DNA of 64,000 nucleotides from positions 16,869,816-16,933,815 of the forward strand of contig CM020619.1 in NCBI GenBank assembly GCA_009829735.1, in the 5' to 3' direction. Below, piece after piece: positions 11,447-21,442 of this stretch. This DNA is from Pyropia yezoensis. Its lineage: Eukaryota; Rhodophyta; Bangiophyceae; Bangiales; Bangiaceae. Position 1 is the stretch's first letter. Every line of letters begins with the position of its first letter. Below the pieces are notes generated by a model that saw nothing but the letters and a program-made list of their open reading frames with translations, had not been told where the DNA came from and did no database searches. A program made the translations under genes and the position numbers.

Positions 11447-12558
11447 CGATTGAGCATCAAAAATATCTTCGAGGCGAGTGTGGGCCATCCCCCTACGAAT
11501 GCCAAAAAATAAATAAAAAGCACAACGATAGGGGTCGGCACCAAAAGAGTGGGCTGAATGCACAGCAGAGGAGCCTTGCTTATGGTCCCTCGTGTAGTAT
11601 CTGCCAGCCACCAGGGCAAAGCGCGCTGGGGTTCGCCCCCACAGCTGCCTCGCGCACGCCCGCCGGAGACGCGAGCCCCACGGCCACCGCGCGCAAGCAG
11701 CCGGCAGTACTTCGAGCACGAGCCTGTGTCCGCACCGCACCCATATGCATTGACACAGCCATGATTCCTTTTGGGCGAGCGTCGGCGGCGGCGGGCTCGG
11801 GGGTGGTGACGAGGGGGTGGCGGGCGCGGTCGCGGCGGCTGCCGTGGCAGCGGCGACGGCGGTGGCGGCGGCGTCTGCGGCGGCGGCCGCGGCGGTGGCG
11901 GCTGCGACGCGGCCGCCGCCCCTTCGGCCACCTCCCGGCCCCGCTGCGCGCACGTCGTGGCCGCCGATGTGTCGGCGCAGTCGCCACGCCCGCCACGCGC
12001 ACGGGCACGGGCGGCAAGGCGGGCGCCCTTCTTCCCCCTCTCTCGGCGACCCCCCCCCCGGCCGTCGCGCCGCTTCGCCCCCCCCGCCCGAATCTCCCCC
12101 AGGCCGAGGGCGTAAAACGCGGCCGCTACTGCCGCGCGCTTCGCCGCAGAAAGAAGGCCCCCCCCGCGGACGGCGGGCAGTGCCGGGAGGGGTACAAGGG
12201 AGGGGGGCGCCCAACCGCCGTGGCCACCAGATGACCGATGGAACGGCCGGCGCGGTAAGGGAGGCGGTGGCGTCGATGGAGGGGGTGCCAGTGGTGGAAG
12301 TGCCGCAGCCGGTGGGGGCGGTGGCGTCGCCACGAGGCAGCGCCGCGGCGGCCGCTTCAGCAGATGCGGCAACGTCGGCAGCGGCGGCGGCGGCGTCAGC
12401 GGCGGCCGCGGGGGTGGCCTGCCGCGGCGGCGGCGGCGGGCGCACGCGGGAGAGGAAGACGGCCAGCGACGGGGCGGCCGCGGTGAGCTGGTGGTCCAAG
12501 TCAAGAAGAGCGTAAACATGTTGACCAGGCGGGAGGCCATGGCGAGGTGAGAGGGGGA
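11447..12558. other. No confident gene; Ala/Pro-rich frames next to the retroelement
   Basis: A minus-strand frame reads GQHVYALLDLDHQLTAAAPS at about 12,535-12,475 and then becomes Ala- and Arg-rich down to about 11,435. It runs into the 5' LTR on its upstream side. A comparable Ala-rich minus frame lies beyond the 3' LTR near 22,450. The retroelement may have split a low-complexity gene, but I recognise no domain. Confidence 0.35.
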
Positions 12559-13027
12559 TGTGGCAGTATTGACCCCAAGGTAGGGGGGCAACACGTGCCA
12601 TGCAAGGGGCGGCAGGCCACTAGCCTGATCCGTTCCTCCCCCTGCATTTGGGTCCATATTCCCTAAGTTTGGGATAGTTAGCTTAGTAGTAAATCCAACT
12701 TGGATTTGAGGGTTTTCTGCATTTATCGTCTTGAATTTTCGTGTGGCCCGGTGGGCAGGTGCTGGGGTGGGAGATTCTGAGTGGCGAGATTCTGAGGGGA
12801 CCCTGGGGGGATAAGGGGAGGGACAGCGGGGCTTGGCCCTGCGTCCCCGTCCCGACGAAGAAACTGTTGGACCACACACCATCCTCTTGTTTGTCAGTGG
12901 GGGGTTTGCCCCACAACAGGGACAGAGTGTGTGCGACTTGCACTTCTTCCGGTTCCCCCGACACGGGAGGCAGCCCTTGTACACCGCCCCAACTTGGGTG
13001 TCGTGTGTGCAAGTGGTTTTTGCCACA
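12559..13027 (+). repeat. 5' LTR
   Basis: This LTR matches 21456..21924 except at four positions: 12577 A/C, 12651 G/A, 12813 A/G, and 12993 C/G. The last is the centre of the CCCAA-n-TTGGG palindrome. It contains two copies of GAGATTCTGAG 15 bp apart near 12770-12796 and the palindrome at 12691-12707. Confidence 0.97.
12691..12707. repeat. LTR palindrome, AAATCCAA-C-TTGGATTT
   Basis: Perfect 8-bp arms around a single C. It belongs to the AACTT/AAGTT-core family dispersed over the element. The matching copy in the 3' LTR is unchanged. Confidence 0.9.
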
Positions 13028-13029
13028 TT

Positions 13030-13048
13030 TGGTGGAGCAGCAGGGGAC
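13030..13048 (+). other. Candidate primer-binding site
   Basis: TGGTGGAGCAGCAGGGGAC lies two bases after the 5' LTR. Starting with TGG, it could pair with a tRNA 3' end of form ...CTGCTGCTCCACCA. It is not the initiator-Met type often used by plant chromoviruses. The primer tRNA is not identified. Confidence 0.5.
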
Positions 13049-13146
13049 AGAGGTAAACTTTACCTCCGGGTGCACCCGGGTGTAGGGGGCCCTCTGTCTC
13101 AGAGGAACGGTGGACTTCGACCTTGTCATACGGATCGTCAGCCAAC

Positions 13147-15081
13147 ATGGCTAGTTCGGACCCCCCGTCGTCCGGGGAGTACACGGGTGACGCACGTACT
13201 TCAGTGCCTTTAAATTCTGGTGAGACACAGGTGGGTTTACCTGGGGTCGCAGAGGGACTAGAGGTCCCTCAAGCCAGCAGGACTGGAAGTGCGGGCGGGC
13301 AACAGGCCACCCCGACTCAGTCGGGAGTTCACTCGGGTGACACTTCTGATGTGGGTGGGCCGAAGTCTGGCCACCGTGTGGTACACTCAACGGGAACGTC
13401 CCAAGGGGTGAGGACTGTCCCCGCGGGTTCCACTCGGGTTGGAGCCAACTTTGGCTTGGAGCCGTCGCCAACTAGGCTTTCGGAGGACGGCGGACCTCCG
13501 TTGGTCAGCGATGGGCTCGCGCCCATGCCCCCGGTTGAGACCCCTGAGGAACGTGGTTACCCCTCAGGTGGACTCCCGGAGGCGGACCGAGACTCAACTG
13601 GAGTCGTCAATCCACTCCTCGCGGAAACTGTCCGTCGGGAGGCGACCAATGTGTTGCGGCAGACTTTGCCGGACCTGGTGGTCACGATGACGAATACAAT
13701 TCTGAATCAGATTGTGGCGAGTTTGCCAGATGGCCTTAATGTCCAGACCGGATCGGGGTTTTCGAGCCCGCAGGCGCCGGGGGAATCCCTCCTCACGCCT
13801 ACCTCTGGTCGCCCCGAACAGGGGGCGACACCTGTGACTCCCAACGAGGGAGCCACACCATACTCGGTGGGGCATACGCCCTTCATGGGAAAGTTCCCCC
13901 CGGAAACGCCGGCGGCTACACCAAGCGCGCCGCGCCGGACTACAGGCACTGAGGTTGAACTTACCCCAGTGCCACAGCGGCTGTTCCCTCAACGTGAGGT
14001 GCCGCCCAAGATCCAGGTAGCCAACCCGGTCTACCAGAGGATCTTTGACTGTGAGACCTACGCCCTCCACAACAAGTCGGTGGCGTATGGTCCTGACCAG
14101 GCCCGAGCCATGGGCCTTGCCAAGAAGAATGCACTTCACTCTTTTGGGCACAAAGCGGAGTGGGATGGAACTCCCCCCCTCCGTGTCTTTGAGTTCCTAC
14201 GTCGTTTCACAAAAGCCTGTGACGACAATGCCATAAGTGAAGGCATGGCTTTCTACATGCTACAGGAGTTTACGAAGGGAGACCTGCGGACAGAACTTAT
14301 GTCCGTCATGCCCAGCTCCTCAAGTGGAGGCGCTGGTGAGGTGACGTCCTATTTGGAGCTCGTCAACTGGTTGTTGAGAGCCATGGTTGATGAAGCAGCG
14401 TTGGCTTCTCAAGTCGAGGAGTTTACGCAAGCCCATCAGGAAGAGGCGGAGGACGAGTTGTCCTTTGCGGAGCGAGTCCGTAAGCTCAACAATCTTTGTG
14501 GGTTTCTTCATCCACAAGCTGTGGTGAGGAGTCGGTTTGTGGAGGGGCTCCATTGGTCAGTCCGGATGGAGACCCGGGAGCATAACACTGCCCGGGCGAC
14601 CCTGGCCGAGTTGGCTAGATTCGCCTACCGCAGAGGCGAGGCCTACCGCAAGTTGCGGGAGGAACAACGCCAGGAGCGTCAGTCCGAGTTGGCCAAGGAA
14701 CGGGAGGAGGCGCGCCAGGCCAGAGAGTTGAGAGAGGCACTCCGAATCCGCAAGGAGAGGGTGGTAGCTGCCGTGGGAACTTCCCGGGGTATCTTCTCGT
14801 CTTCCCCAGTTGGGAAGACCCCTCCGGGAACTGACAATCGGTGTTGGAACTGCATCTCCGATGGACACTGGGCATATGATCGCCCCAAGTTGAGTAAACG
14901 CATCCAACAACTTGTTAGGAATGCGAGTAAGAAGTCGGTTACGAACGGAGTACGTTCACGCCGCGATTGTGGGTCTCGACCGGTGGTGGCGGTCGCCACA
15001 CCCTCGACGAAGGGGGCGGACACGTCGTCCTCGGACTCGTCGTCTTCCCCTTTGTACGCCAAGTCGGCGGGAAACGAATGA
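13147..15081 (+). CDS. gag: Retrotransposon Gag polyprotein
   Basis: This ORF encodes 644 residues from the first in-frame ATG (MASSDPPSSGEYTG) to TGA. The N-terminal third is low-complexity Gly/Pro/Ser/Thr. The middle (from about FEFLRRFTKACDDNAI) matches Ty3/gypsy retrotransposon Gag, with VTSYLELVNWLLRAM, QAHQEEAEDELSFAERVRKL and FVEGLHW. A coiled, charged RQERQSELAKEREEAR segment follows. The zinc knuckle near 14,845 reads CWNCISDGHWAYDR, so the fourth ligand (normally Cys) is missing and RNA binding may be weakened. Gag forms the virus-like particle that packages element RNA. Its stop overlaps the pol start codon as ATGA. Confidence 0.9.
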   Translation: MASSDPPSSGEYTGDARTSVPLNSGETQVGLPGVAEGLEVPQASRTGSAGGQQATPTQSGVHSGDTSDVGGPKSGHRVVHSTGTSQGVRTVPAGSTRVGANFGLEPSPTRLSEDGGPPLVSDGLAPMPPVETPEERGYPSGGLPEADRDSTGVVNPLLAETVRREATNVLRQTLPDLVVTMTNTILNQIVASLPDGLNVQTGSGFSSPQAPGESLLTPTSGRPEQGATPVTPNEGATPYSVGHTPFMGKFPPETPAATPSAPRRTTGTEVELTPVPQRLFPQREVPPKIQVANPVYQRIFDCETYALHNKSVAYGPDQARAMGLAKKNALHSFGHKAEWDGTPPLRVFEFLRRFTKACDDNAISEGMAFYMLQEFTKGDLRTELMSVMPSSSSGGAGEVTSYLELVNWLLRAMVDEAALASQVEEFTQAHQEEAEDELSFAERVRKLNNLCGFLHPQAVVRSRFVEGLHWSVRMETREHNTARATLAELARFAYRRGEAYRKLREEQRQERQSELAKEREEARQARELREALRIRKERVVAAVGTSRGIFSSSPVGKTPPGTDNRCWNCISDGHWAYDRPKLSKRIQQLVRNASKKSVTNGVRSRRDCGSRPVVAVATPSTKGADTSSSDSSSSPLYAKSAGNE

Positions 15082-16084
15082 CCGTTGGAGCTGGTCGTCC
15101 GAAGCTCACAACGGCAGCCTCGGCCAAGTGGGTCAAGAGGACGAATCAACCGTGCCGGATACTGCGGCGACCTAAGGGAGTCCGCCCACCTCGGGTAGGA
15201 CTCCCCAAGAACGTAAACCCACGTCGGGTCATCGCGGTGCTGACGGGTGAGAACTTCCAGGTAGCTGGACGGGTGCAACTTGCCCCCGGCCGCGCCTGTT
15301 GTGCCCGTATCGTACTTGATACCGGGTCAGGAGCCTCCTTGATACGCAAGTCGCTATTACCAAAGGAGATGAAGCTCCAACGCTGGAAGTCTGAAGCTGA
15401 CCATCTGATCGATATCAATGGCGGGGTACTTCCCATCGTTGGTGCCGTGACCCTACCAACTAGGTTGGGGACCCATGAGGTCGACGTGACCTATGGTGTA
15501 GTTGAGAATATATCGGTACCCTGCTTCTGGGTACCCCTTATGTCGTAACACAAGTGCCTTTGATTTGTGGCCCTGAGTACTGGGTCAGGTTGATGAATGG
15601 GGAGACTATGCCCATCCTCGGTAAGGGAAAATCTGTGGCTCCTGTGACAGTCTCACAGTCGAAGCCTGGTTGTTCTGTGAGGGAAGGGTTTACTGCTACC
15701 CTGCGTCTAGCCCGTAAAGTCACGTTGCCCCCCAACTCGGTGGCGCACGTTGATGTGGTAACTGATTATACGGGGAGCGGGTTGGTGCACCCTTAACCCC
15801 GTCTTGCTCGCAAGCACCAAGTGCATGTTGCCCTTGGCACGATGGACTCCAAAGACGGAGTCCCGTGGAGGATCCAGGTGATGAACCTGAGCTCGTCGCC
15901 CAAGTACTTCAAGTCGGGAGCCAAGTTCGGCTATATCGACCAACACGAGGGACCGGTAGTAGCGGTCACCCTCAACGCGGGCGCAAGTAGCGACCCGAAG
16001 TCCGGAAAGGAGAAGCATCAAGCCAAGTCGGCCGCCTCTCCTCGGCCCCATGTGAACATGGAGGGTGTTCCACCCAGGTTGAGG

Positions 16085-16097
16085 GTTCAAGTTGAAC
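16085..16097. repeat. Palindrome GTTCAA-G-TTGAAC in pol
   Basis: Perfect 6-bp arms around one G, inside coding sequence ahead of the RT domain. Member of the AAGTT-core family. Confidence 0.85.
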
Positions 16098-17872
16098 GCC
16101 TCTTGGACCAATATCACAGGTTGTGGGATGGTCAATTGGGACTCATGAGAGCTACCCAACACCGGATCGAGTTGAAGCCCGGTGCACCCCCTATACGCCA
16201 ACAACCGTATAGGGGAGGACCCCGTTCAAGGGCCCTCGTCAAGGAGCAAGTTGCTCGCATGGAGGCCCTCGATGTGATCGAGGCCAGCAACGCCGAGTGG
16301 GCGAGTCCGGTGGTTATCGTCCCCAAAATTGATGGGACCCCCCGGTTCTGTATCGACTACCGTAAGCTCAACGAGAGCACGGTGAAGGACAGTTATCCCC
16401 TACCTAGGATGGACGACTGTCTGGACTCTCTGGGGGAGGCGAACGTGTTCTCTACCCTGGACTGTAACGCGGGGTACTGGCAAATTCTCATTGCCCCGGA
16501 GGACAGGCATAAAACTACCTTTGCCTGTCACTGTGGTACCTACCAGTGCAAGCGTCTACCGGTTGGTCTGTGTAACGCGCCGGCAACTTTCGAGCGCGCT
16601 ATGGACATGATTCTGGCCGGAGTACGGTGGCAGATCTATCTCGTGTACCTAGACGATATCATTGTGTTCTCCCGAAGTCCGGAGGAGCACATTGGCCATC
16701 TTGGCCAGGTGTTCAAGCTACTTGCTGACGCCGGTGTGTCACTGAAGGCGAGTAAGTGCCACCTCTTCACTCAAGAGGTGGAATACTTGGGACATGTTGT
16801 CCGTCCGGGGCGTCTCAGTGTCAACGAGAAGAACTTGAGTGCCATCCGTAAGGCTCAGTACCCCCGGACCCAGACCCAGATGAGGAGCTTCCTCGGGATG
16901 TGTAACGTGTACCGACGTTTCACCAAGGGCTTCGCCATGGTGGCGAAGCCGTTGAATGAGTTAGTGAGCTCAACGCTACCGAAGAACCTGCCTCCCCCAA
17001 GTCGGGTGGAGCAGGAATCCTTTGAGACTCTTCGGGACCTTCTGCTGAAGCCCCCTATCCTGGCTATTCCCAGGTTGGGAGGCCACTACATCCTGGATGT
17101 GGATGCTAGCTGCGACCAACTTGGTTGTGTGTTGCTTCAGCAGCAGCCGGACAAGGAGTACTTGCCGGTGGGATACTTCAGCAAGGGGCTGAAATCGGCC
17201 GAGAAGAACTACGGAGTCACCGAGCTGGAAGGACTCGCAGTGGTATGGGCGGTGACGTCACTTCGTCACTACCTAGAGGGTGAGAAGCTCCTCATCCGCT
17301 GTGACCACCGCGCGTTGCAGTTCATCTTTAAGACGGACTGTACGAACACCCGTCTCAATCGGTGGAGGGTACGACTGGCACCCTTCAACTTTGATATTGA
17401 GTACCGGCCTGGCAGGCAACATGCCCTTGCCGACGGCCTCTCTCGGGTACCTACCGAGGGGTTGGACACTACCCCAGTTGATGAGGACATCCCCATCGTG
17501 GGGGTAGTCGCGCGCTCGGGTCAAGTGTTGAACCCCGAGGCACCAGGGAACAAGAAGTACTTGCCCCTGTCCCTGGACGAGGTGGTGAAGGCCCAGGCCG
17601 AGGATCCCTTCTGCAAGTCGCAGAGGGATACACTGGATACAGTTGCGGAGACGCGGTTCTTTCTGGGAGACGATGGCCTCCTCATGAGGAGGGGGGTATT
17701 CCAGGGGACCGAACAACTTGTCGTCCCCCCATCCCTCAAGGACAGTATCCTTGAGAGGGAGCACAACGCTCCCACGGGTGGACACCTGGGGTCTAGTAAA
17801 CTGTACCAGACCCTGAGGACCAGGTATTAATGGCCGTCCATGGTGGTGGACATCTACAGTTGGGTGGCTGCC

Positions 17873-17887
17873 TGCACAAGTTGTGCA
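17873..17887. repeat. Palindrome TGCACAA-G-TTGTGCA in integrase
   Basis: Perfect 7-bp arms around G. It overlaps the codons for the integrase CTSC zinc-binding pair. Member of the AAGTT-core family. Confidence 0.85.
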
Positions 17888-19171
17888 CAGAACCGTCTGA
17901 TGGAACGGGGGCCTACTACGGCTATGCTATTGCTCCCGGCCAAGGAGCCCTTTGCCGCGTTGGCGATGGACATCCTTGGGCCACTGCCAGTGACCGAGGA
18001 GGGCAACCAGTACCTCCTGGTCATCTGTGACCGCTTCACGAAACTTACGCGAGCGATCCCACTGGCAGAGATCACGGCCATGTCGGTCGTGTCAGCCTTC
18101 CTAGATCACTGGGTTGCCGCGTATGGCATTCCGGATAGTACACTATCGGACAATGGACCGCAATTTGCGTCTGTACTGTTTCAGGGAGTGCTGGATATGT
18201 TGGGGGTTAAGGCAAACTATGCTACCCCCTACCACCCGCAAACCAACGCGCAGGTGGAGCGCTTCAACAAAACTATTGTTCGGCAGCTGCGCCACTATGT
18301 GAATGAGCATGTGAAAACGTTGGACCAATACATTTCTATTCTTACCACTGCCTACAATTCGCAGGTTCACTCATCTACCGGGGAAGTACCCCTCGCTTTT
18401 GTGACCCCCCGTCGCGTGCGGTCTATTGCCGTGCGGCGGCCGCTCCCAACTAGGGAGGATGGTGGCAGTACGCCTCCTCCTACTGAGAGTAAGGCGGAGC
18501 TCGCTGCTAGGCTTGAAAACCTCATCCCTAAAGTCAGGGCTGAGATGGACAAAGCACAAAAGCGCTACAAGCGTACCTTTGACAAAAAGGTGCGCAATGC
18601 TAAGCATGTCCCCGAGCAGGGTGACTGGGTGCTGGTACACTCACACACCCCAACTGGGGGTAAGTTGGTATTCCAGACGAAGGGGCCGTACCAGGTCCTT
18701 CGTACTGCTGGGCGGCGCTTCACCATCGAAAGTGACGATGGGGTCCGCACAGTGAACGGACAGGACGTGGTCAAAGTTGCACCACCGCCTGCAGGCGACC
18801 CAGCTTGGGCGCGTGCGTTGGAAGCGTGGCGCCTCCCCTCGCTGCCTGCGGCCAAACAGGGCCCGCAGGAGTACGTGTTCGATAAGTTCATCGACCACGG
18901 CTGGGATGAGGACACTGACCGCCTCATGTTGAGGGTGCGTTGGTTTGGCTACAAAGCCAAGGATGATACGTGGGAGTATGTGGAGGACCTTCCCGCTGAG
19001 AAGGTCCGGGCATACTGTGCCCGGAATGAGATTGACCCTAACAGCCCCCCCTCAACGTGAGGGAAGGCCGAGCAACAGTGCCAAGGGAGTGCTTCAAGTC
19101 GAAGTGGTAGGCAGAGTGGCTTTTAACTACAGCCCTAACCCTCACACTCTCACAACAAAGGCAGCTGCCAA

Positions 19172-21115
19172 CTAGGCATGCATGCTAGACTCTCCAACCC
19201 CACGGCCCTCGCCCTCCCGAGGAGGCGAGCGGCGAGACCCACGGCGATAACGCTCCCCACCAGTCGGCGGGGCCGGCGGCTCCAAGTCGGAACCGCCGCG
19301 CCCCTCACGGTCGCGCAAGTGGCGACTCCCGCGGCTGCCCTTCTGTTGAGTCTTGCGCGCAAGTTGGCGACGCAGACGTCGGACCGACTCCGACTCTGAC
19401 GGAGTCGAGGACTCCGAGACGGAGTAAGACAACTCGTCTTCCGACACGGAGGGAGAGCGCCGCGAGTGTCGGCGACGACGGCGAGGAGGCGAGCATGCCC
19501 GGCTCGCGCGACGTCTGCCACGCCCAAGTGGGGCTGGCTGGGGCATAATAGCCCCAATGCGAGCCAACTCGGCCGTCATGAACTCCGCCACCGACTCGCA
19601 ACTCGCGGTCGCCACTGCAGTACGAACGCGCTCCTCAAGTTGAGGAGTCTCGGAACTTTGAAGGGTTGCGGTCGACGCGGCCAACCAGGAAATGGTGCGC
19701 ACCAACGTGGTGATCATCATCTCTGAGGTTAGAGGCGTGCGCGGTAACACCAACTTGGGGTATACCGTCAGGAGGGTGGCCCCCACGTTGGGGGACACCG
19801 GGGTGGACGACTCAATGGCCACGCTAATCGGGATGTCCCCGTGCGGCTGGTAGGGGACAGGAGGAAGCGGAGGGGCACGCCGAGGTGGCGGGACCCGGGT
19901 GTAACTGCGACCCCGACTTGGGGCCCCCGCAGTGGGTTGAGCCTTATGGTCATCATATGAGGGCACGGCCATAACTATGGGCTTGTCCGGGGGTGGCGCA
20001 GTGTGGCGATCCACTCCCGGGGCATACGGGTAGTCCCCGATGCCTAACCCCTCTCGTAGGACCACTCGGCCGTCGTGAAGTTCACGAGCAACCCACACAA
20101 ACTGGCGAAGTGCGCCATCGTCCTTGGGCCCACGAGTGGGGCGGCGCAACTTGTGCTCAATGCTCTCCCACTCGATAAACTTGTGGAGGCGGAGCATCTC
20201 CTCAAGTAGAGTGAGTTGTCCTGATGAGCACCCCTCAGCAACTAGCTGAGGGGTGAGCTGTTCCAAACCTTGGATAAGCCGGAGGGGGAGATGCCAGAGC
20301 ATCCCCCGCCGCTGAACACAAGACACCCAGGTCGACATGACCTCGAGGAGCCACTGGGTGGCCAACATGGCCCACACCAGGTGATCAGGGCCAGCCGTCA
20401 ACATGACGGAGCCGAAGTGGTCAAGCAACCGTGGCAGCAACGCCGGGAACCCGTAGGGGACCTCAACTTGAGGCCACCACTCGGGCTTCTTCGGATAGTA
20501 CTGCTCCTTACTGGCAGCAGACTGCTGAGGGAACTCAAGTTGAGCCGAGGTCACCAAGTAGGGACCTCGCCGGAAGTCCTTCTCCATCCGCACATCAAAG
20601 TGATGAGTGTGCGGATCGGCCTCGTGAAGGTACGGGGGGCGAGTTGCCACCGCGTCCCAAGTAAAGGACGGCAAGTCGCCGGGACCCGGGATAGTTCCCC
20701 CGCGGTCCACCATGGCCTTGGCCAGCTGTATGTATTCGACCTCCTCGTCGTCCAGGAAGGCAAACTGGTCCGTCCTGAAGCCGGCAGGGAACCCGACCCT
20801 ACGGGGATACTTCTCCCGTAGGCGGTCCCATACCCGACCCATCGCTGCGCCAAGTCGGCCACAGCGAAGAACAGTCAACCCCTCCTCATAGAGAGGCCAA
20901 GCGGGGTAAAACCACCGCCCCAAGGCCTCACGCGGGACAACTTGTCCCGCCTCCGGGGGAGATCCCGCCGTCAACCCAAAGCCGGGTGACGCGGGAGTCC
21001 CATCCCCCGGAGCGATCGCGGAGCCCCCGCCGGAAGTCCCGGCGGGCGCTGCACCGTAGGAGGTGTCCTCCATACGCTCGTCGAGAGAGTCCGTCTCCAC
21101 TCCCGGGGTCGCCAT
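19172..21115 (-). CDS. Antisense accessory ORF of the retrotransposon, 647 aa, unknown function
   Basis: The first ATG is at 21115 (MATPGVETDSLDERMED); the frame is open further upstream to 21286. Layout: an acidic/Gly N-terminus; a folded-looking middle with ALGRWFYPAWPLYEEGL, MGRVWDRLREKYPRRVGF, EEVEYIQLAKAMVDRG and LLDHFGSVMLTAGPDHLVW; a Pro-rich linker; a helical EMMITTLVRTISWLAAS segment; and a basic Ser/Arg tail (RRRRRHSRRSPSVSEDELS). I do not recognise the family. The basic SR tail suggests nucleic-acid binding. Staying open for over 2 kb while pol is broken suggests recent selection or low age. It would need its own promoter on the minus strand, possibly in the 3' LTR or the segment beside it. 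Confidence 0.6.
   Translation of the reverse strand: MATPGVETDSLDERMEDTSYGAAPAGTSGGGSAIAPGDGTPASPGFGLTAGSPPEAGQVVPREALGRWFYPAWPLYEEGLTVLRCGRLGAAMGRVWDRLREKYPRRVGFPAGFRTDQFAFLDDEEVEYIQLAKAMVDRGGTIPGPGDLPSFTWDAVATRPPYLHEADPHTHHFDVRMEKDFRRGPYLVTSAQLEFPQQSAASKEQYYPKKPEWWPQVEVPYGFPALLPRLLDHFGSVMLTAGPDHLVWAMLATQWLLEVMSTWVSCVQRRGMLWHLPLRLIQGLEQLTPQLVAEGCSSGQLTLLEEMLRLHKFIEWESIEHKLRRPTRGPKDDGALRQFVWVARELHDGRVVLREGLGIGDYPYAPGVDRHTAPPPDKPIVMAVPSYDDHKAQPTAGAPSRGRSYTRVPPPRRAPPLPPVPYQPHGDIPISVAIESSTPVSPNVGATLLTVYPKLVLPRTPLTSEMMITTLVRTISWLAASTATLQSSETPQLEERVRTAVATASCESVAEFMTAELARIGAIMPQPAPLGRGRRRASRACSPPRRRRRHSRRSPSVSEDELSYSVSESSTPSESESVRRLRRQLARKTQQKGSRGSRHLRDREGRGGSDLEPPAPPTGGERYRRGSRRSPPREGEGRGVGESSMHA
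19631..19647. repeat. Palindrome CTCCTCAA-G-TTGAGGAG
   Basis: Perfect 8-bp arms around G, inside the antisense ORF. Confidence 0.9.
19780..19794. repeat. Palindrome CCCCCA-CGT-TGGGGG
   Basis: 6-bp arms around CGT. It extends to 10 bp (outer GTG/CAC) with one mismatch. Inside the antisense ORF. Confidence 0.85.
20229..20255. repeat. Hairpin: arm CACCCCTCAGC, loop AACTA
   Basis: Perfect 11-bp arms enclose the pentaloop AACTA. This is the longest palindrome of the family, inside the antisense ORF. Confidence 0.92.
20461..20473. repeat. Palindrome CCTCAA-C-TTGAGG
   Basis: Perfect 6-bp arms around C. A related CTCAA-G-TTGAG lies at 20534-20544. Confidence 0.9.
20932..20950. repeat. Palindrome GCGGGACAA-C-TTGTCCCGC
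   Basis: Perfect 9-bp arms around C, inside the antisense ORF. Confidence 0.92.
21026..21046. repeat. Hairpin: arm CCCGCCGG, loop AAGTC
   Basis: Perfect 8-bp arms around the pentaloop AAGTC, inside the antisense ORF. Confidence 0.9.
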
Positions 21116-21117
21116 GG

Positions 21118-21138
21118 CTCTCCCCAAGTTGGGGAGAG
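21118..21138. repeat. Palindrome: arm CTCTCCCCAA, centre G
   Basis: Perfect 10-bp arms around one G, two bases upstream of the antisense ATG at 21115. Possibly relevant to its 5' leader. Confidence 0.92.
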
Positions 21139-21442
21139 ACGCCCTGGCTACAGCGGCACGAGACCCGCCTCGAGTTGAGGGGGGCTCGGATCGTGGGTAG
21201 ACGGGTGGCCTCCCCAGCGTGGGGCGGCCCCGAGGAAGGTGAAGGGGAGGTGGTGGTGATGGTGAAGTGTGAACCGAGGAGAGCAAGCTGCCGAGTGGGC
21301 AAGCTTGAGGAGAGGGGCGGTCAACGTGACCGCCTCCACATCCGCGTTACGTACTCAAGGGGGGGACAGCAAGTCGCGCCCCCCAACGCCGAGACGTGCG
21401 TTTACGCACCCCCTCACAGGGCCGACCGGGTCGGTCGGAACT

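Larger units (their letters stand above)
15078..19060 (+). pseudogene. pol: Pol polyprotein (PR-RT-RNase H-INT-chromodomain), broken
   Basis: The start ATG at 15078 overlaps the gag stop. Protease: VLDTGSGAS near 15,315. Reverse transcriptase: PVVIVPKIDGTPRFCIDYRK, and the YLDD active site near 16,645. RNase H: ILDVDASCDQLGCVL, AVTSLRHYLEG and CDHRALQ. Integrase: His pair in EREHNAPTGGHLG, CTSCAQN, then MDILGPLP, SDNGPQF and PQTNAQVERFNKTI as the DDE residues, and a GPY/F-like FQTKGPYQV. The C-terminus has a chromodomain (YVFDKFIDHGWDED, LRVRWFGYKAKDDTWE), which in this group directs insertion to modified histones. Breaks: a one-base frame change near 15,523, TAA at 15794-15796, and TAA at 17828-17830 between RNase H and integrase. 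Flanking frames remain otherwise open. Confidence 0.93.

Noticed and set aside
11410-13026. 538-residue minus-strand ORF
   Set aside because: It reads through the 5' LTR in antisense; the same peptide appears at the 3' LTR. It is LTR sequence joined to low-complexity DNA.
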